A stretch of DNA of 64,000 nt from Erythrobacteraceae bacterium. Its GTDB lineage: Bacteria > Pseudomonadota > Alphaproteobacteria > Sphingomonadales > Sphingomonadaceae. Where the stretch lies: the NCBI GenBank assembly GCA_027489065.1, contig JAIYAM010000047.1, forward strand, positions 1 through 64,000, written 5' to 3'. Shown here one piece after another: positions 26,020-34,591 of this stretch. A program made the position numbers and the translations under genes. Below the pieces are notes generated by a model. It did not search any database. It saw only the letters and a program-made list of their open reading frames with translations, and had not been told where the DNA came from. Each line of letters opens with the position of its first letter. The first letter of the stretch is position 1.

Positions 26020-26772
26020 GTGACCTTTTCTCTTCTCAGCAAGTGGTCGACGATCGCCCTCCTGTCGGCGACAGCTGCGGCCTGCGCGAACATCGACACG
26101 TCTTCGACAGAGAATTTCGCTGCCACCGGGGAGCTCGTCGCGCTGAGCGGTGCCGGGGCAGGCGCGGCCAATGCCTGCTTTACTTGCCACGGGCTCGACG
26201 GGCGCGGCGATGGTGCGGGCGCGCCGCGCCTCGCCGGGCTCGACGTGGGCTATCTCGAGCGGCAGTTGCGCGCCTATGCCGATGGGCGGCGGCAGCATCC
26301 GCAGATGGCCTGGATCGCCCGGCGGCTCACACCGACCGAACACCTCGCCGTGTCCGATTACTACGCGAAGTTGCCCTATCGCCCGGAGTTTGTCGCGTCA
26401 CCCGGGCCTCCGCCAGTCCTCTACACGCGCGGCGACCCGGTGCGCGACTTGCCGGCCTGTGCCACCTGCCACGGCGCTGCCGGCGAGGGTGCAGGCCCGG
26501 CCAATCCCGCGATAGGCGGGCAGCCGGCGGGCTATCTGGCTCACCAGATGCACCAGTGGCGCAAGGCCCGGCGCCGGACCGATCCGGGCAACGTGATGCT
26601 CCGGATCAGTCGGCGTCTGACAGCGCAGGAGATTGCAGTTCTGGCCGATTACGCCGCCCGCCTCCCCGGGGATCAGCCGCGTCGGGTATCTCGGGCAGCA
26701 TCCCCCGCAGAACGTCGTGACGATCCCAGAAGTGATGTTTCAGCGCCGCCACCACATGCAGCGGCACAATGA
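26020..26772 (+). CDS. Dihaem cytochrome c (c4-like) lipoprotein
   Basis: A 250-residue protein starting with GTG at 26020. The signal ends at a possible lipobox (ATAAAC, Cys22). Two class I cytochrome domains carry CFTCH (53-57) and CATCH (147-151), with paired FTCHGLDGRGDGAGAPRLAG and ATCHGAAGEGAGPANPAIGG contexts typical of cytochrome c4. It is divergent from the monohaem cytochrome gene and should shuttle electrons in the periplasm to the oxidase. The last 55 or so codons overlap the convergent b561 gene and contain low-complexity sequence after the haem domain, so the real 3' end deserves care. Confidence 0.85.
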   Translation: MTFSLLSKWSTIALLSATAAACANIDTSSTENFAATGELVALSGAGAGAANACFTCHGLDGRGDGAGAPRLAGLDVGYLERQLRAYADGRRQHPQMAWIARRLTPTEHLAVSDYYAKLPYRPEFVASPGPPPVLYTRGDPVRDLPACATCHGAAGEGAGPANPAIGGQPAGYLAHQMHQWRKARRRTDPGNVMLRISRRLTAQEIAVLADYAARLPGDQPRRVSRAASPAERRDDPRSDVSAPPPHAAAQ

Positions 26773-27277
26773 CCATCAGCAGCCAGACGAGCAGGATATG
26801 GACGTCCTCTGCCCAGTCGAGGATCGCCCAGCGCCACGCCAGCGACAGCTCGTCCAGAGGCATCTGCGGCCAGGGAATGACCCCTCCCAGATAGAGCGGC
26901 CCCGGCGCTGCCACTGACGACCACATCGCCCAGCCGCTCAGGGGCAGGCCGAAGAAGCACAGGTACAGGAGGTAGTGGATCGCATAGGCGGTCTGGGTCT
27001 GCCAGCCTTGGCTGTCGGCGTCGTTTTCGGGCCCCGGGATGATCATGCGCCACCCCAGCCGCGCGATTGCGAGGAGCAGGATCGGCAAGCCCACGGCGCT
27101 GTGGACCTCATAGGCGCGTAGCTTGTCCCCGCCGGGAATCACAGCGTCGCTGTACCAGCCCCAGCCGAGCTGGAACAGAACCAGGAACGCCATGATCCAG
27201 TGGAATGCGATGCCGACCGGGGAATAGCGGTCGCGCTCCGTCTCTTTCGCTGCCCAGGCGCGCAGTGCCTCGATCAT
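26606..27277 (-). CDS. Cytochrome b561-type membrane protein
   Basis: A 223-residue protein with four membrane helices and histidines placed as haem b ligands (FHWIMAFLVLFQL, YEVHSAVGLPILLL, AIHYLLYL, EDVHILLVWLLMVIVPLHVVAALKHHF). It belongs to the bacterial b561 group that moves electrons between the quinone pool and periplasmic carriers. The ATG at 27277 overlaps the ctaG-like stop by four bases; the open frame further upstream is shadow. The C-terminal 40 residues (about PRGGGRRNRPELQSP) are hydrophilic and lie opposite the 3' end of the dihaem cytochrome gene. Confidence 0.88.
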   Translation of the reverse strand: MIEALRAWAAKETERDRYSPVGIAFHWIMAFLVLFQLGWGWYSDAVIPGGDKLRAYEVHSAVGLPILLLAIARLGWRMIIPGPENDADSQGWQTQTAYAIHYLLYLCFFGLPLSGWAMWSSVAAPGPLYLGGVIPWPQMPLDELSLAWRWAILDWAEDVHILLVWLLMVIVPLHVVAALKHHFWDRHDVLRGMLPEIPDAADPRGGGRRNRPELQSPALSDAD

Positions 27278-28026
27278 GCGGCCTCGGTGTTTTGCGCGCG
27301 GGCGAGCCACCGGGCGAATATGAAGGCCGCGGCGGCGAGGTACAGGCCTGCTCCGGGCGCCCACATGATCAATCCGGCAAGCTGCTGGTCCTCTAGAGGG
27401 CCGAGCCCCCAGGCCATGGTGGTGGCAAGGTGGGGCGCATAGATCGGGGCCTGCGCGAAGGTCAGGAGCGCGCCAAGGAGGCCCATCTGCACCATCGTTG
27501 CAAGCAATGCGGCGACTGCCATCAGCGGCTCGGCCCGGCTGACGCCCCTCCAGAAGAGAACCGCGCTTCCCAGCAGGCTCGCCTGCATCACCCAGTAGAC
27601 AGCATCGCTCGAAAGCGCCGCGGCATAGAGCGCCGGCGCGTGCCAGGCCCACACCACCAGCGCATGGATTCCGGTCCACAGACCGAGCGATCCGGATGCA
27701 GCGGCATGGCGAGGGAGAGCACGCACCACCAGCGGAGCTAGCACCGCCACCAGCAAAAGGTGATGAACTGTCCTTACCCAGAACAGCGCAGAGGTGGCCG
27801 CACACAGCGGCGACACGAACAGTGTGACTGCGACCAGCCACGCCGCCACCAAGGCGCGGCGCTCTTCCTTGCCGGTGTTCCTCGCATGGCGATGAAGCAG
27901 CAGCGCGAGCCCCCCCAACAGCACAAGAAGCACGGGATCCAAGTTCCAGCGCGCGAGCAATTCGCCAGGGACAGGCGCGGCTCCGCAGTAGGGGAGCCGA
28001 GTGCCAATTTCCATCGATTGCGCCAT
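27274..28026 (-). CDS. ctaG: Cytochrome c oxidase assembly protein, caa3_CtaG family
   Basis: A 250-residue polytopic protein with about seven membrane helices and conserved histidine contexts WVRTVHHLLLVAVLAPL, VVWAWHAPALYAAAL and IYAPHLATTMAWGLGPLEDQQLAGLIMW, the last being a hallmark of the Bacillus-type CtaG family required for caa3 oxidase formation. It is unrelated to the Cox11-type CtaG. The ATG at 28026 is preceded by GGGAGAAG. It is coupled to the b561 gene and probably assists copper insertion or assembly of the neighbouring oxidase. Confidence 0.88.
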   Translation of the reverse strand: MAQSMEIGTRLPYCGAAPVPGELLARWNLDPVLLVLLGGLALLLHRHARNTGKEERRALVAAWLVAVTLFVSPLCAATSALFWVRTVHHLLLVAVLAPLVVRALPRHAAASGSLGLWTGIHALVVWAWHAPALYAAALSSDAVYWVMQASLLGSAVLFWRGVSRAEPLMAVAALLATMVQMGLLGALLTFAQAPIYAPHLATTMAWGLGPLEDQQLAGLIMWAPGAGLYLAAAAFIFARWLARAQNTEAA

Positions 28027-28372
28027 GTGCTTCTCCCGCGCTGCGCTTGGCTCCGCTCGCGTGAGCCGCGCTCGTCCCTGTCGGCCGTTCGGCGACTGGC
28101 GGCTTGCCTTTCATTCGTCACCATCGATCCGCAGCAACGCGGAACGCGTGACCGGCTGAAACGGGCAAGAACTGCGGTGACCGGCAACTTGACGCCTGTC
28201 AGCCGGCATCAGCTGCGGATTTTCGATGCGACCGCGTGGCGAACGCGCGCGGTGTCCCTGCCCTCGAACCGCCGCTCTGGCCGCTGGTGAAAGATGATGG
28301 AAGTTATGGTCTGTCGCTCTCGCGCGGGCCAACCTCAAGGCGAATGCCGCCTTTCCGGACTAGGACAAACCC
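28027..28372. other. Intergenic region upstream of the molybdenum hydroxylase operon
   Basis: This 346-base stretch separates the divergent ctaG and paoA-like genes and must hold promoters for both. I see no open frame with family features, no clear -35/-10 pair and no obvious palindrome beyond chance GC-rich dyads. Confidence 0.5.
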
Positions 28373-28873
28373 ATGGCCATCTCGATCAACGGGCAAGACT
28401 ATGCCCTGCCTCAGGACCCTCGCACCAGCCTGCTGGACTTCATCCGCGGAGAGGCCAGGTTGCCGGGCACGAAGAAGGGTTGCGATCACGGGCAGTGCGG
28501 GGCTTGCACCGTGCTGGTGAACGGGATCCGGATCAATTCCTGCCTGTCGCTAGCTGTCACCAATGACGGCGACGAGGTGACCACGATCGAAGGGCTCGGC
28601 ACACTGGCCGCACCCAGCGAAATGCAGCTGGCGTTTGTCGCACATGACGGGTTCCAGTGCGGCTACTGCACGCCCGGACAGATCTGCTCGGCGACCGCGA
28701 TGCTTCAGGAGATCGCGGCGGGTTGGCCGAGCGACGCCACCGCCGACCTTGGAGCCGCGCCCGCTCTCACCGACGACGAGATCCGCGAACGGATGAGCGG
28801 CAATCTGTGCCGCTGCGGGGCCTATGCCAACATCGTCGCGGCCATCCGCGACGTCGCCGGAGAAAATGCATGA
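28373..28873 (+). CDS. Molybdenum hydroxylase, 2Fe-2S subunit (PaoA/XDH small-subunit type)
   Basis: A 166-residue iron-sulfur subunit. The plant-ferredoxin cluster ligands are C37, C42, C45 and C57 (GCDHGQCGACTVLVNG), and the second cluster uses C97, C100, C147 and C149 (QCGYCTPG, NLCRCG). It passes electrons from the molybdenum subunit to FAD. Unlike E. coli PaoA there is no twin-arginine signal: the protein begins MAISINGQDY directly with the ferredoxin fold. The enzyme is therefore expected in the cytoplasm. The stop overlaps the FAD subunit start (ATGA). Confidence 0.93.
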   Translation: MAISINGQDYALPQDPRTSLLDFIRGEARLPGTKKGCDHGQCGACTVLVNGIRINSCLSLAVTNDGDEVTTIEGLGTLAAPSEMQLAFVAHDGFQCGYCTPGQICSATAMLQEIAAGWPSDATADLGAAPALTDDEIRERMSGNLCRCGAYANIVAAIRDVAGENA

Positions 28874-29850
28874 GGCCCTTCGATTATCAACGTGCCGAGC
28901 GGCTCGAACACGCCGCCCAGCTCACCGGGGAGCCGGATACGCTGGCGCTCGCCGGCGGGACCAACCTCGTCGATCTGATGAAGCTTCAGGTGGAGACCCC
29001 CCAGACATTGGTCGATATCGGGCGGCTCTCGCTCGGCACCATCGCCGAGGATGGCGAGGGCCTGCGCATCGGCGCTCTCGCCACCAATACCGCGACTGCC
29101 GTTCATCCCCGCGTGCTGGCCGATTACCCTGTGCTTGCGCGCGCGATCCTTGCCGGCGCCACGCAGCAGCTGCGCAACAAGGCGACCACCGGCGGCAACC
29201 TGTGCCAGCGCACGCGCTGCTATTACTTCACCAACATCGATCAGCCCTGCAACAAGCGCGAGCCGGGGTCGGGCTGCGGGGCGATCAAGGGCATTGCGCG
29301 CATCCACGCCGTGCTCGGCACCAGCCCGCAATGCATCGCCACCTATCCGGGCGACATGGCTGTTGCGATGGCCGCTCTGGACGCCAGCGTCGAGATCGCG
29401 AGCGAGCGCCGCAGCCGCACCGTGCCCGTGCGCAACTTCCATCGCCTGCCGGGTGACACGCCAGAGAAGGACAACGTCCTCGAACCCGGAGAGATCATCA
29501 CCGCCGTCACCCTGCCGGCGCCGGTTGGCGGCGTGCAGCTCTACCGCAAGGTGCGCGAGCGATCCTCCTATGCCTTCGCGCTGTGTTCCGTCGCGGCCGT
29601 GGTCGACCTCGAGGAGGGCCGCTTCACCCGCGCCGATCTCGCCTTCGGGGGCCTCGCGCACAAGCCGTGGCACGATCCCCGCATTGCCGACCTGTTGATC
29701 GGAAGCGAACCCTCGCTCGCGCTCTTCGACAAGGCCGCCGACCTGCTGCTCGAAGGCGCGGAAAGTTACGGCGAGAACGATTTCAAGATCCCGCTTGCCC
29801 GCCGGACCCTTGCCGCGGTGCTCTGCGAAGCGACCGGAGTGGAGCCATGA
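28870..29850 (+). CDS. Molybdenum hydroxylase, FAD-binding subunit (PaoB type)
   Basis: A 326-residue flavoprotein of the CO dehydrogenase medium-subunit family: LALAGGTNLVDLMKLQ near residue 25 and RNKATTGGNL near 102 bind FAD. Between them and the body lies QRTRCYYFTNIDQPCNK and EPGSGCGA, giving cysteines 112, 117, 127 and 136. This matches the loop that carries an extra 4Fe-4S cluster in E. coli PaoB. Four-base overlaps on both sides fix the operon. Function: electron transfer from 2Fe-2S clusters to the final acceptor. Confidence 0.92.
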   Translation: MRPFDYQRAERLEHAAQLTGEPDTLALAGGTNLVDLMKLQVETPQTLVDIGRLSLGTIAEDGEGLRIGALATNTATAVHPRVLADYPVLARAILAGATQQLRNKATTGGNLCQRTRCYYFTNIDQPCNKREPGSGCGAIKGIARIHAVLGTSPQCIATYPGDMAVAMAALDASVEIASERRSRTVPVRNFHRLPGDTPEKDNVLEPGEIITAVTLPAPVGGVQLYRKVRERSSYAFALCSVAAVVDLEEGRFTRADLAFGGLAHKPWHDPRIADLLIGSEPSLALFDKAADLLLEGAESYGENDFKIPLARRTLAAVLCEATGVEP

Positions 29851-32060
29851 CCGTGCACTTGAAGCAGGACGCGCCGGACAATCGCGATGTGCTCGATGGC
29901 ACCGGACAGGGCGTGATCGGCGCGCCGCTGCCCCGGCCGGAAGGCCTGATGAAGGTCACCGGCACCGCAACCTATGCCGCCGAATACGCGGTTGAAGGCT
30001 GCCTCGAAGGGGTGCTCGTCACTGTCCCGGTGACACGCGGCGAGGTCCTTTCCATCGACGAGCACTCGGTCTTGACCATGCCCGGTGTGGTCGCGGTGAT
30101 TTCGGACGAGCGCATGACCGGTCGCCCGGCGCAAGGCATGGCAGGCGAGGCTCCGTTCCAGCCCGCGCAAGAGGTCTGCTACTGGGGCCAGCCGGTCGCG
30201 CTGGTGGTGGCCGATACCTTCGAGCAGGCGCGTGATGCCGCCAAGCACCTGGCGATGGAATGGCGCAGCGAGGACGCGCCGATCGATCCGGCATCGGTGG
30301 AAACCGAGGAGGACGAAAGCACCCTTCAGGGCGATCTGGCCCATGCCATGGCTGAGGCGGCGCACAGCGTCGATGTGGTCATCACCACGGAAGGGCACGC
30401 GTCCGCCGCGATGGAGCCGCACGCGGCGCTGGCGCAGTGGAACGACGGTGCCTTGACGGTCCACGCCTCGCTCCAGATGCTCAAGTTCAACCGCGCCGAG
30501 CTTGCGGATTCCCTGGGGCTTGAGGAGGAGCAGGTCCGTCTGCTCTCGCCCTATGTCGGTGGCGGGTTCGGATCGAAGCTGGGCGTCAGTCAGGAGGTCG
30601 TCGCTGCCTCGCTTGCTGCGATGAAGCTGGGCCGGCCGGTGCGCGTGGTGATGAGCCGGCAGCAGGTGTTCCAGACCGTGGAGCGGCGCTCCGAAACGCA
30701 CCAACGCATCCGCCTCGCCGCCGATGCCGAGGGCAAGCTCACCGGCTTCGGCCACGAAGCGCTGGTCTCCAACCTGCCGGGCGAGACCTTCGCCGAACCC
30801 GTGCTGCAATCCAGCCAGTTCCTTTACGCGGGCGAAAACCGCCTGCTGAAGCTCGATCTTGCGCGCATCCACCGCATGACCGCCGGATCGGTGCGCGCGC
30901 CGGGTGAGGCAGTCGGCGTGCAGACCGTCGAACAGGCGATGGACATGCTTGCCGAAAAGGTCGGGATGGACCCGATCGAGCTGCGCCTGCGTAACATTCC
31001 CGAGGTGCACCCGGCCAAGGGCACCCCGTTCAGCTCGCGCAAGCTCGCCGAATGTCTGCGCGAGGGTGCCGCGGCATTCGGGTGGGAGCCTCGCCCCCGC
31101 GCTCCGCGCCACACGCGCGAAGGCGAGTGGTGGATCGGCACCGGCGTGGCGAGCGGCGCGCGCGTCCACTTCGTCGAGGAAGCCAAGGCCCGCGTCACCC
31201 TCCGGCCCGACGGCACCGCTCTTGTCGAGACCGACATGACGGACATCGGCACCGGTACTTACGCGATCCTCGGGCAGGTCGCGGGCGAGATGCTGGGCCT
31301 TGTCCCTGACGACATCGAGGTGCGGCTCGGCGACACCGACCTGCCGCCGGGTTCGGGTTCGGGCGGAAGCGTGGGCGCGGCGTCCTGCGGATCGGCGGTG
31401 TTCCTCGCCTGCCAGGGCCTTCGCGAGCAGCTCGCCAAGCGGCTCAACGTCGGCGCGGACGAACTCGCGCTCAAGGACGGTTTCGCACGGTGGGATGGCG
31501 GAGAGAAGGCGCTGCCCGAGCTGCTCGGCGGCGAGCCGCTCGAATGCACGGGCCATTTCGAGCCCGGTGCCTCGACCGAGGACCTGACCGTCTCCAGCTT
31601 CGGCGCCTTCTTCGCCGAGGTCGCGGTCAATCGCTGGACGGGCGAAACGCGGGTGCGGCGCATGACCGGCGCTTTCGGGTTCGGCCGGGTGCTCAACGCC
31701 CGCACCGCCCGTTCCCAATGCCTTGGCGGGCTGACATGGTGCATCGGCAACGCGCTCACCGAAAGCCTGCTCTTCGATCCCGTCGACGGCCACCTCGCCA
31801 ACTGCGATCTGGCCGAATACCACGTGCCGGTGAACCGCGACGTCCCCGATCTCGAAGTCCTGCTGCTCGAGGAACGCGACGCGGCAGCCAGTCCGATCCA
31901 GGCCAAAGGCGTCGGCGAACTCGGCTTGTGCGGCGGTGCCGGGGCAATCGCCAATGCGATCTATGATGCATGCGGCGCGAGGGTCTTCGCCTATCCCATG
32001 ACCCCTGACCGGGTGATGGCGGCGATGGAAAGCTCTCGCCCCCCCTCTGAAAGCACGTAA
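29847..32060 (+). CDS. Molybdenum hydroxylase, molybdopterin-binding subunit (PaoC type)
   Basis: A 737-residue catalytic subunit of the xanthine dehydrogenase family. The a/b hammerhead start GAPLPRPEGLMKVTGTATYAAEY, SPYVGGGFGSKLG and SVRAPGEAVG form the cofactor pocket, and KGVGELGLCGGAGAIANAIYDA near the C-terminus carries the general-base glutamate. PaoABC relatives oxidise aromatic and other aldehydes to acids. No XdhC/PaoD-type maturation factor lies in the window, so sulfuration of the cofactor must be supplied elsewhere. It ends 30 bases from the convergent protease gene. Confidence 0.93.
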   Translation: MTVHLKQDAPDNRDVLDGTGQGVIGAPLPRPEGLMKVTGTATYAAEYAVEGCLEGVLVTVPVTRGEVLSIDEHSVLTMPGVVAVISDERMTGRPAQGMAGEAPFQPAQEVCYWGQPVALVVADTFEQARDAAKHLAMEWRSEDAPIDPASVETEEDESTLQGDLAHAMAEAAHSVDVVITTEGHASAAMEPHAALAQWNDGALTVHASLQMLKFNRAELADSLGLEEEQVRLLSPYVGGGFGSKLGVSQEVVAASLAAMKLGRPVRVVMSRQQVFQTVERRSETHQRIRLAADAEGKLTGFGHEALVSNLPGETFAEPVLQSSQFLYAGENRLLKLDLARIHRMTAGSVRAPGEAVGVQTVEQAMDMLAEKVGMDPIELRLRNIPEVHPAKGTPFSSRKLAECLREGAAAFGWEPRPRAPRHTREGEWWIGTGVASGARVHFVEEAKARVTLRPDGTALVETDMTDIGTGTYAILGQVAGEMLGLVPDDIEVRLGDTDLPPGSGSGGSVGAASCGSAVFLACQGLREQLAKRLNVGADELALKDGFARWDGGEKALPELLGGEPLECTGHFEPGASTEDLTVSSFGAFFAEVAVNRWTGETRVRRMTGAFGFGRVLNARTARSQCLGGLTWCIGNALTESLLFDPVDGHLANCDLAEYHVPVNRDVPDLEVLLLEERDAAASPIQAKGVGELGLCGGAGAIANAIYDACGARVFAYPMTPDRVMAAMESSRPPSEST

Positions 32061-32090
32061 CAGTCCCGATCATGACGCCCGCGGCACAGG

Positions 32091-32732
32091 TCAGGGTCTG
32101 GCGGTCCGGGGTTCCTGTGTAGCGCTCGCCGTGCAGCGGTCGGCGGGCACCGGCGCGGCTTCGCGATCGTCTTGTAAGACGTAGAGCATGGGGCGGGAGA
32201 CATCGATGATTGCGCGATGCTCGTTCAGCACGTCCTGCCCGATCACGCCCGACACCTCGCGGCCTGAGGCTTGGCCGAGCGCATCGAGAAGCGGGCCAAG
32301 CTCGGCGATCAGAACGCGCCGTTGACGAAGCGCGATGTCCCCGACTAGGAAGCTCTCGACACCCACTTGCCGTGCGGTGCCGGAACCTCCGGCGAAACGC
32401 GCCGGGCCGGAACCCAAGATCCCGCCCTTGTCCGCCGCCAAGCCGAACCGTTGCGCCTGCGCGGTGCTCACGACCGTCAGGTTGGCGCCGGTATCGAGGA
32501 CGAAATCCCCCTTCACGCCGTTGATGCTGGCTTCGACGAGCTGGTGGCCGGGCTTCACATTGCGCACGGGCACATGCTCGAAGCCGAGGAGGCAGAGCGC
32601 ATGATCGACCGTGCCGGCGTCCTGCGGCCGATACTCGACCTCGGCACCGTCAGACCGAGCGAATGGGCTGCGGCTCATGTCGCAGGCGGACAGGAGCAGC
32701 AGCAGCGGGATGATCGCAAGAGCGTTTTTCAA
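32091..32732 (-). CDS. Retropepsin-like aspartic protease, lipoprotein
   Basis: A 213-residue protein with a lipoprotein signal (IIPLLLLLSAC, Cys17) and a single retropepsin domain: active-site DTGANLTVVS at about 100-109 preceded by VEASINGVKGDFVL, and the later ARQVGVESFLVGDIALRQRRVLI and VIGQDVLNEHRAIID strands. Such one-domain proteases act as homodimers and are found tethered in the periplasm of sphingomonads and relatives. It follows the AI-2E-type permease by 63 bases on the same strand. Substrate unknown. Confidence 0.85.
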   Translation of the reverse strand: MKNALAIIPLLLLLSACDMSRSPFARSDGAEVEYRPQDAGTVDHALCLLGFEHVPVRNVKPGHQLVEASINGVKGDFVLDTGANLTVVSTAQAQRFGLAADKGGILGSGPARFAGGSGTARQVGVESFLVGDIALRQRRVLIAELGPLLDALGQASGREVSGVIGQDVLNEHRAIIDVSRPMLYVLQDDREAAPVPADRCTASATQEPRTARP

Positions 32733-32795
32733 AGCGGCCTTCCATGCGGGCGATGGGCAAGTTGGTATGGTTGCGCACCCGGCGGCGCGGGACGG

Positions 32796-33929
32796 CTAGT
32801 CAGGTGCGCGATATTCTTCGAGCTCATCCAGATCGTTGCAGTCCGTCAGGAACAATGCCGCGGGCTTGGAGCGGTCGAAGTGTGCCATTACGGCCGTCAC
32901 CAGCACGGTCAGCGGAACCGCGAGCAGCGCTCCGGCAACACCCCACAACAGCGTCCAGAGGAGCAGTGCCAGAAGCACCACCAGCGGCGAGATCGCCAGC
33001 CGGCGGCCCATGATCTTGGGATCGACGAAGTTGCCGATCACCTGCTCGATCACCAGCAAGCCCGCACCGACCATCAGCGCGGTCCCGGGATCGCGGGTGA
33101 CAAAGACATAGGCCGTCGGCAGCAGGCCTGACACGATCGAACCCACGGTAACGATGAAGTTGAGGAGGATCGTGAGGAGCCCCCATAGCAGGACATATTC
33201 GACCCCGAAGACCAGCAGCAGTCCGGCGTAGAGGAGTCCGGTTATCGCGCCCAGCAGCAGGCGAGTGACAAAATAGGCGCGGAACTTGGCGCCTACCGAA
33301 CGTCCGACGTCCAGCCAGAGCCGCTCTTCGCGCCGCCCCCTCGATATGGAGCGAAGCTTGGCGTTCCAATTGGGCGCTTCGGTCAGCATCAGGAGCATGA
33401 GAAACAGGATGAGGACGATGCCTCCCAGCGTGCTTGCCGTGAGGTTGGCAACGGTCAATGCGGCGGATGCGAGCTTGCCTCCGATCGCCTGCGCCCCCTG
33501 CTCCGGGTCAGGGCCACCTCCCAGAACATCGGGCAGGGAGAACGGCAGGCTCTCCAGCCGGGCGCCGAGCTGTGGCCCAATGTCGCGCGCAAGTCCGTAG
33601 ACGCTCTGTGCCGCGAACCCCACCCCTGCGAAGAAGGCAACGAGGATCGCGAGCACCACCAGCGAACCGGCCAGCGGGCCGAGCCAGCGCAGTGAATCCG
33701 GCACACGGTCCCGCACTGCCGCCACGAGTGGCCATATGCCGAGCGCCAGGAGCAGCGCCGTCACGGGGGGCATCAGCACGGCATAGGCTTCGCGCAACAG
33801 CCAGAACGATGCGGCGGCGGCGATCACCAGCAGCAGATGATCCCGCAGCGAGGAGCCTTCCGCACGCGGAGGCAGGTCGTCGGGGGAAGGACAATTCTCC
33901 ATGCCTTGGAATAGGGCTGGGCAAGCCAC
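32796..33929 (-). CDS. AI-2E/PerM-family permease
   Basis: A 377-residue polytopic membrane protein of the AI-2E transporter superfamily: N-terminal helices (LLLVIAAAASFWLL, VTALLLALGIWPLVAAV), a long cytoplasmic/periplasmic segment around 120-190, then VTRLLLGAITGLLYAGLLLVFGV and the conserved block FIVTVGSIVSGLLPTAYVFV and VIGNFVDPKIMGRRLAISPLVVLLALLLW. The ATG at 33902 (MENCPSPDD) is an alternative start. Transported solute is unknown; members include quorum-signal exporters and ion antiporters. It is the last gene of chromosomal character before the mobile element. Confidence 0.88.
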   Translation of the reverse strand: MACPALFQGMENCPSPDDLPPRAEGSSLRDHLLLVIAAAASFWLLREAYAVLMPPVTALLLALGIWPLVAAVRDRVPDSLRWLGPLAGSLVVLAILVAFFAGVGFAAQSVYGLARDIGPQLGARLESLPFSLPDVLGGGPDPEQGAQAIGGKLASAALTVANLTASTLGGIVLILFLMLLMLTEAPNWNAKLRSISRGRREERLWLDVGRSVGAKFRAYFVTRLLLGAITGLLYAGLLLVFGVEYVLLWGLLTILLNFIVTVGSIVSGLLPTAYVFVTRDPGTALMVGAGLLVIEQVIGNFVDPKIMGRRLAISPLVVLLALLLWTLLWGVAGALLAVPLTVLVTAVMAHFDRSKPAALFLTDCNDLDELEEYRAPD

Positions 33930-34195
33930 AATGTTCCGCCGTCCACCTCCCTCCGACCACGTCTCGCACGCAAATCATCTGCGAATGGCGGTACCCGCTA
34001 CTCGAGGGATACTACGTTTGCGCCCCTCTGTACTGCCTTGCGACCCTGCATGTCGGCGAGGGGGATCGGGGATTCCGCTTTAAAAAATGGTCGTTCCGAA
34101 GGCGGATTTGGGGGCCAGCCCCCTGCGGGGACCCATGAGGCCCCCGATTCAGGGCGAACATGGCTGAACGAACCTGCACGCTGGAAGCGATTAGA

Positions 34196-34212
34196 TGGTG
34201 CCAGAAGAGGAC
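34196..34212. other. Candidate attachment-site remnant (tRNA 3'-end-like)
   Basis: TGGTGCCAGAAGAGGAC reads on the minus strand as GTCCTCTTCTGGCACCA, which looks like the T-stem, acceptor strand and CCA of a tRNA gene. Tyrosine integrases of the type at the right edge of the window usually recombine at such 3' ends. The upstream tRNA body is not present here, as expected for the distal border. One base appears to be missing relative to a full T-arm plus acceptor, so this remains a candidate. Confidence 0.4.
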
Positions 34213-34536
34213 AAAAAAGTAAAAAGTAAGTATTTGATATACTTACTATCTACACATTTCGAAGATTGAAATGCCACTTGCCATGCCTCTAAGTCTGGAT
34301 TGCTTGAAAGATTGGAGTCTCTAAGCACTGTTTCAGGCACATTCATCATGTATCACAGTGTATCATTCCAATGCAAGTTTTTTTGTTCGATTTATTTGTG
34401 ACTGTTTGTTGCAATACGTACCGGCTTTGGGTCCCCGCAATTTGATCGCGCCATGACATGGCGCCTTCGGCCATGAACTGCTGACCATGCTCCCCCGGTC
34501 GGAGAGCTCTCTAAAGCGGCAGGTTGATCCCCCACA

Positions 34537-34570
34537 GGGTATATTGCGGATTTATACCTTCCAGGGTATA
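34537..34570. promoter_or_regulatory. Candidate HipB operators and promoter
   Basis: Three half-sites alternate in orientation: GGGTATA (34537-34543), TATACC (34553-34558) and GGGTATA (34564-34570). The last two form the palindrome TATACC-TTCCA-GGGTATA, similar in layout to HipB operators of E. coli (TATCC-N8-GGATA). A possible -35 TTGCGG (34544-34549) and -10 TATAGA (34567-34572), 17 bp apart, overlap them, which suggests autorepression of the gene at 34592. Confidence 0.6.
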
Positions 34571-34591
34571 GAATAGCCTACGGAGGCAGTG

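Larger units (their letters stand above)
33930..34591. other. Border region between chromosome and mobile element
   Basis: No gene is supported here. Up to about 34212 the sequence is GC-rich like the chromosome. From 34213 it turns AT-rich (AAAAAAGTAAAAAGTAAG, GTATTTGATATACTTAC), a drop sustained to about 34440, followed by the HipB promoter region. The composition switch coincides with the tRNA-end-like 17-mer listed separately. Confidence 0.6.
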
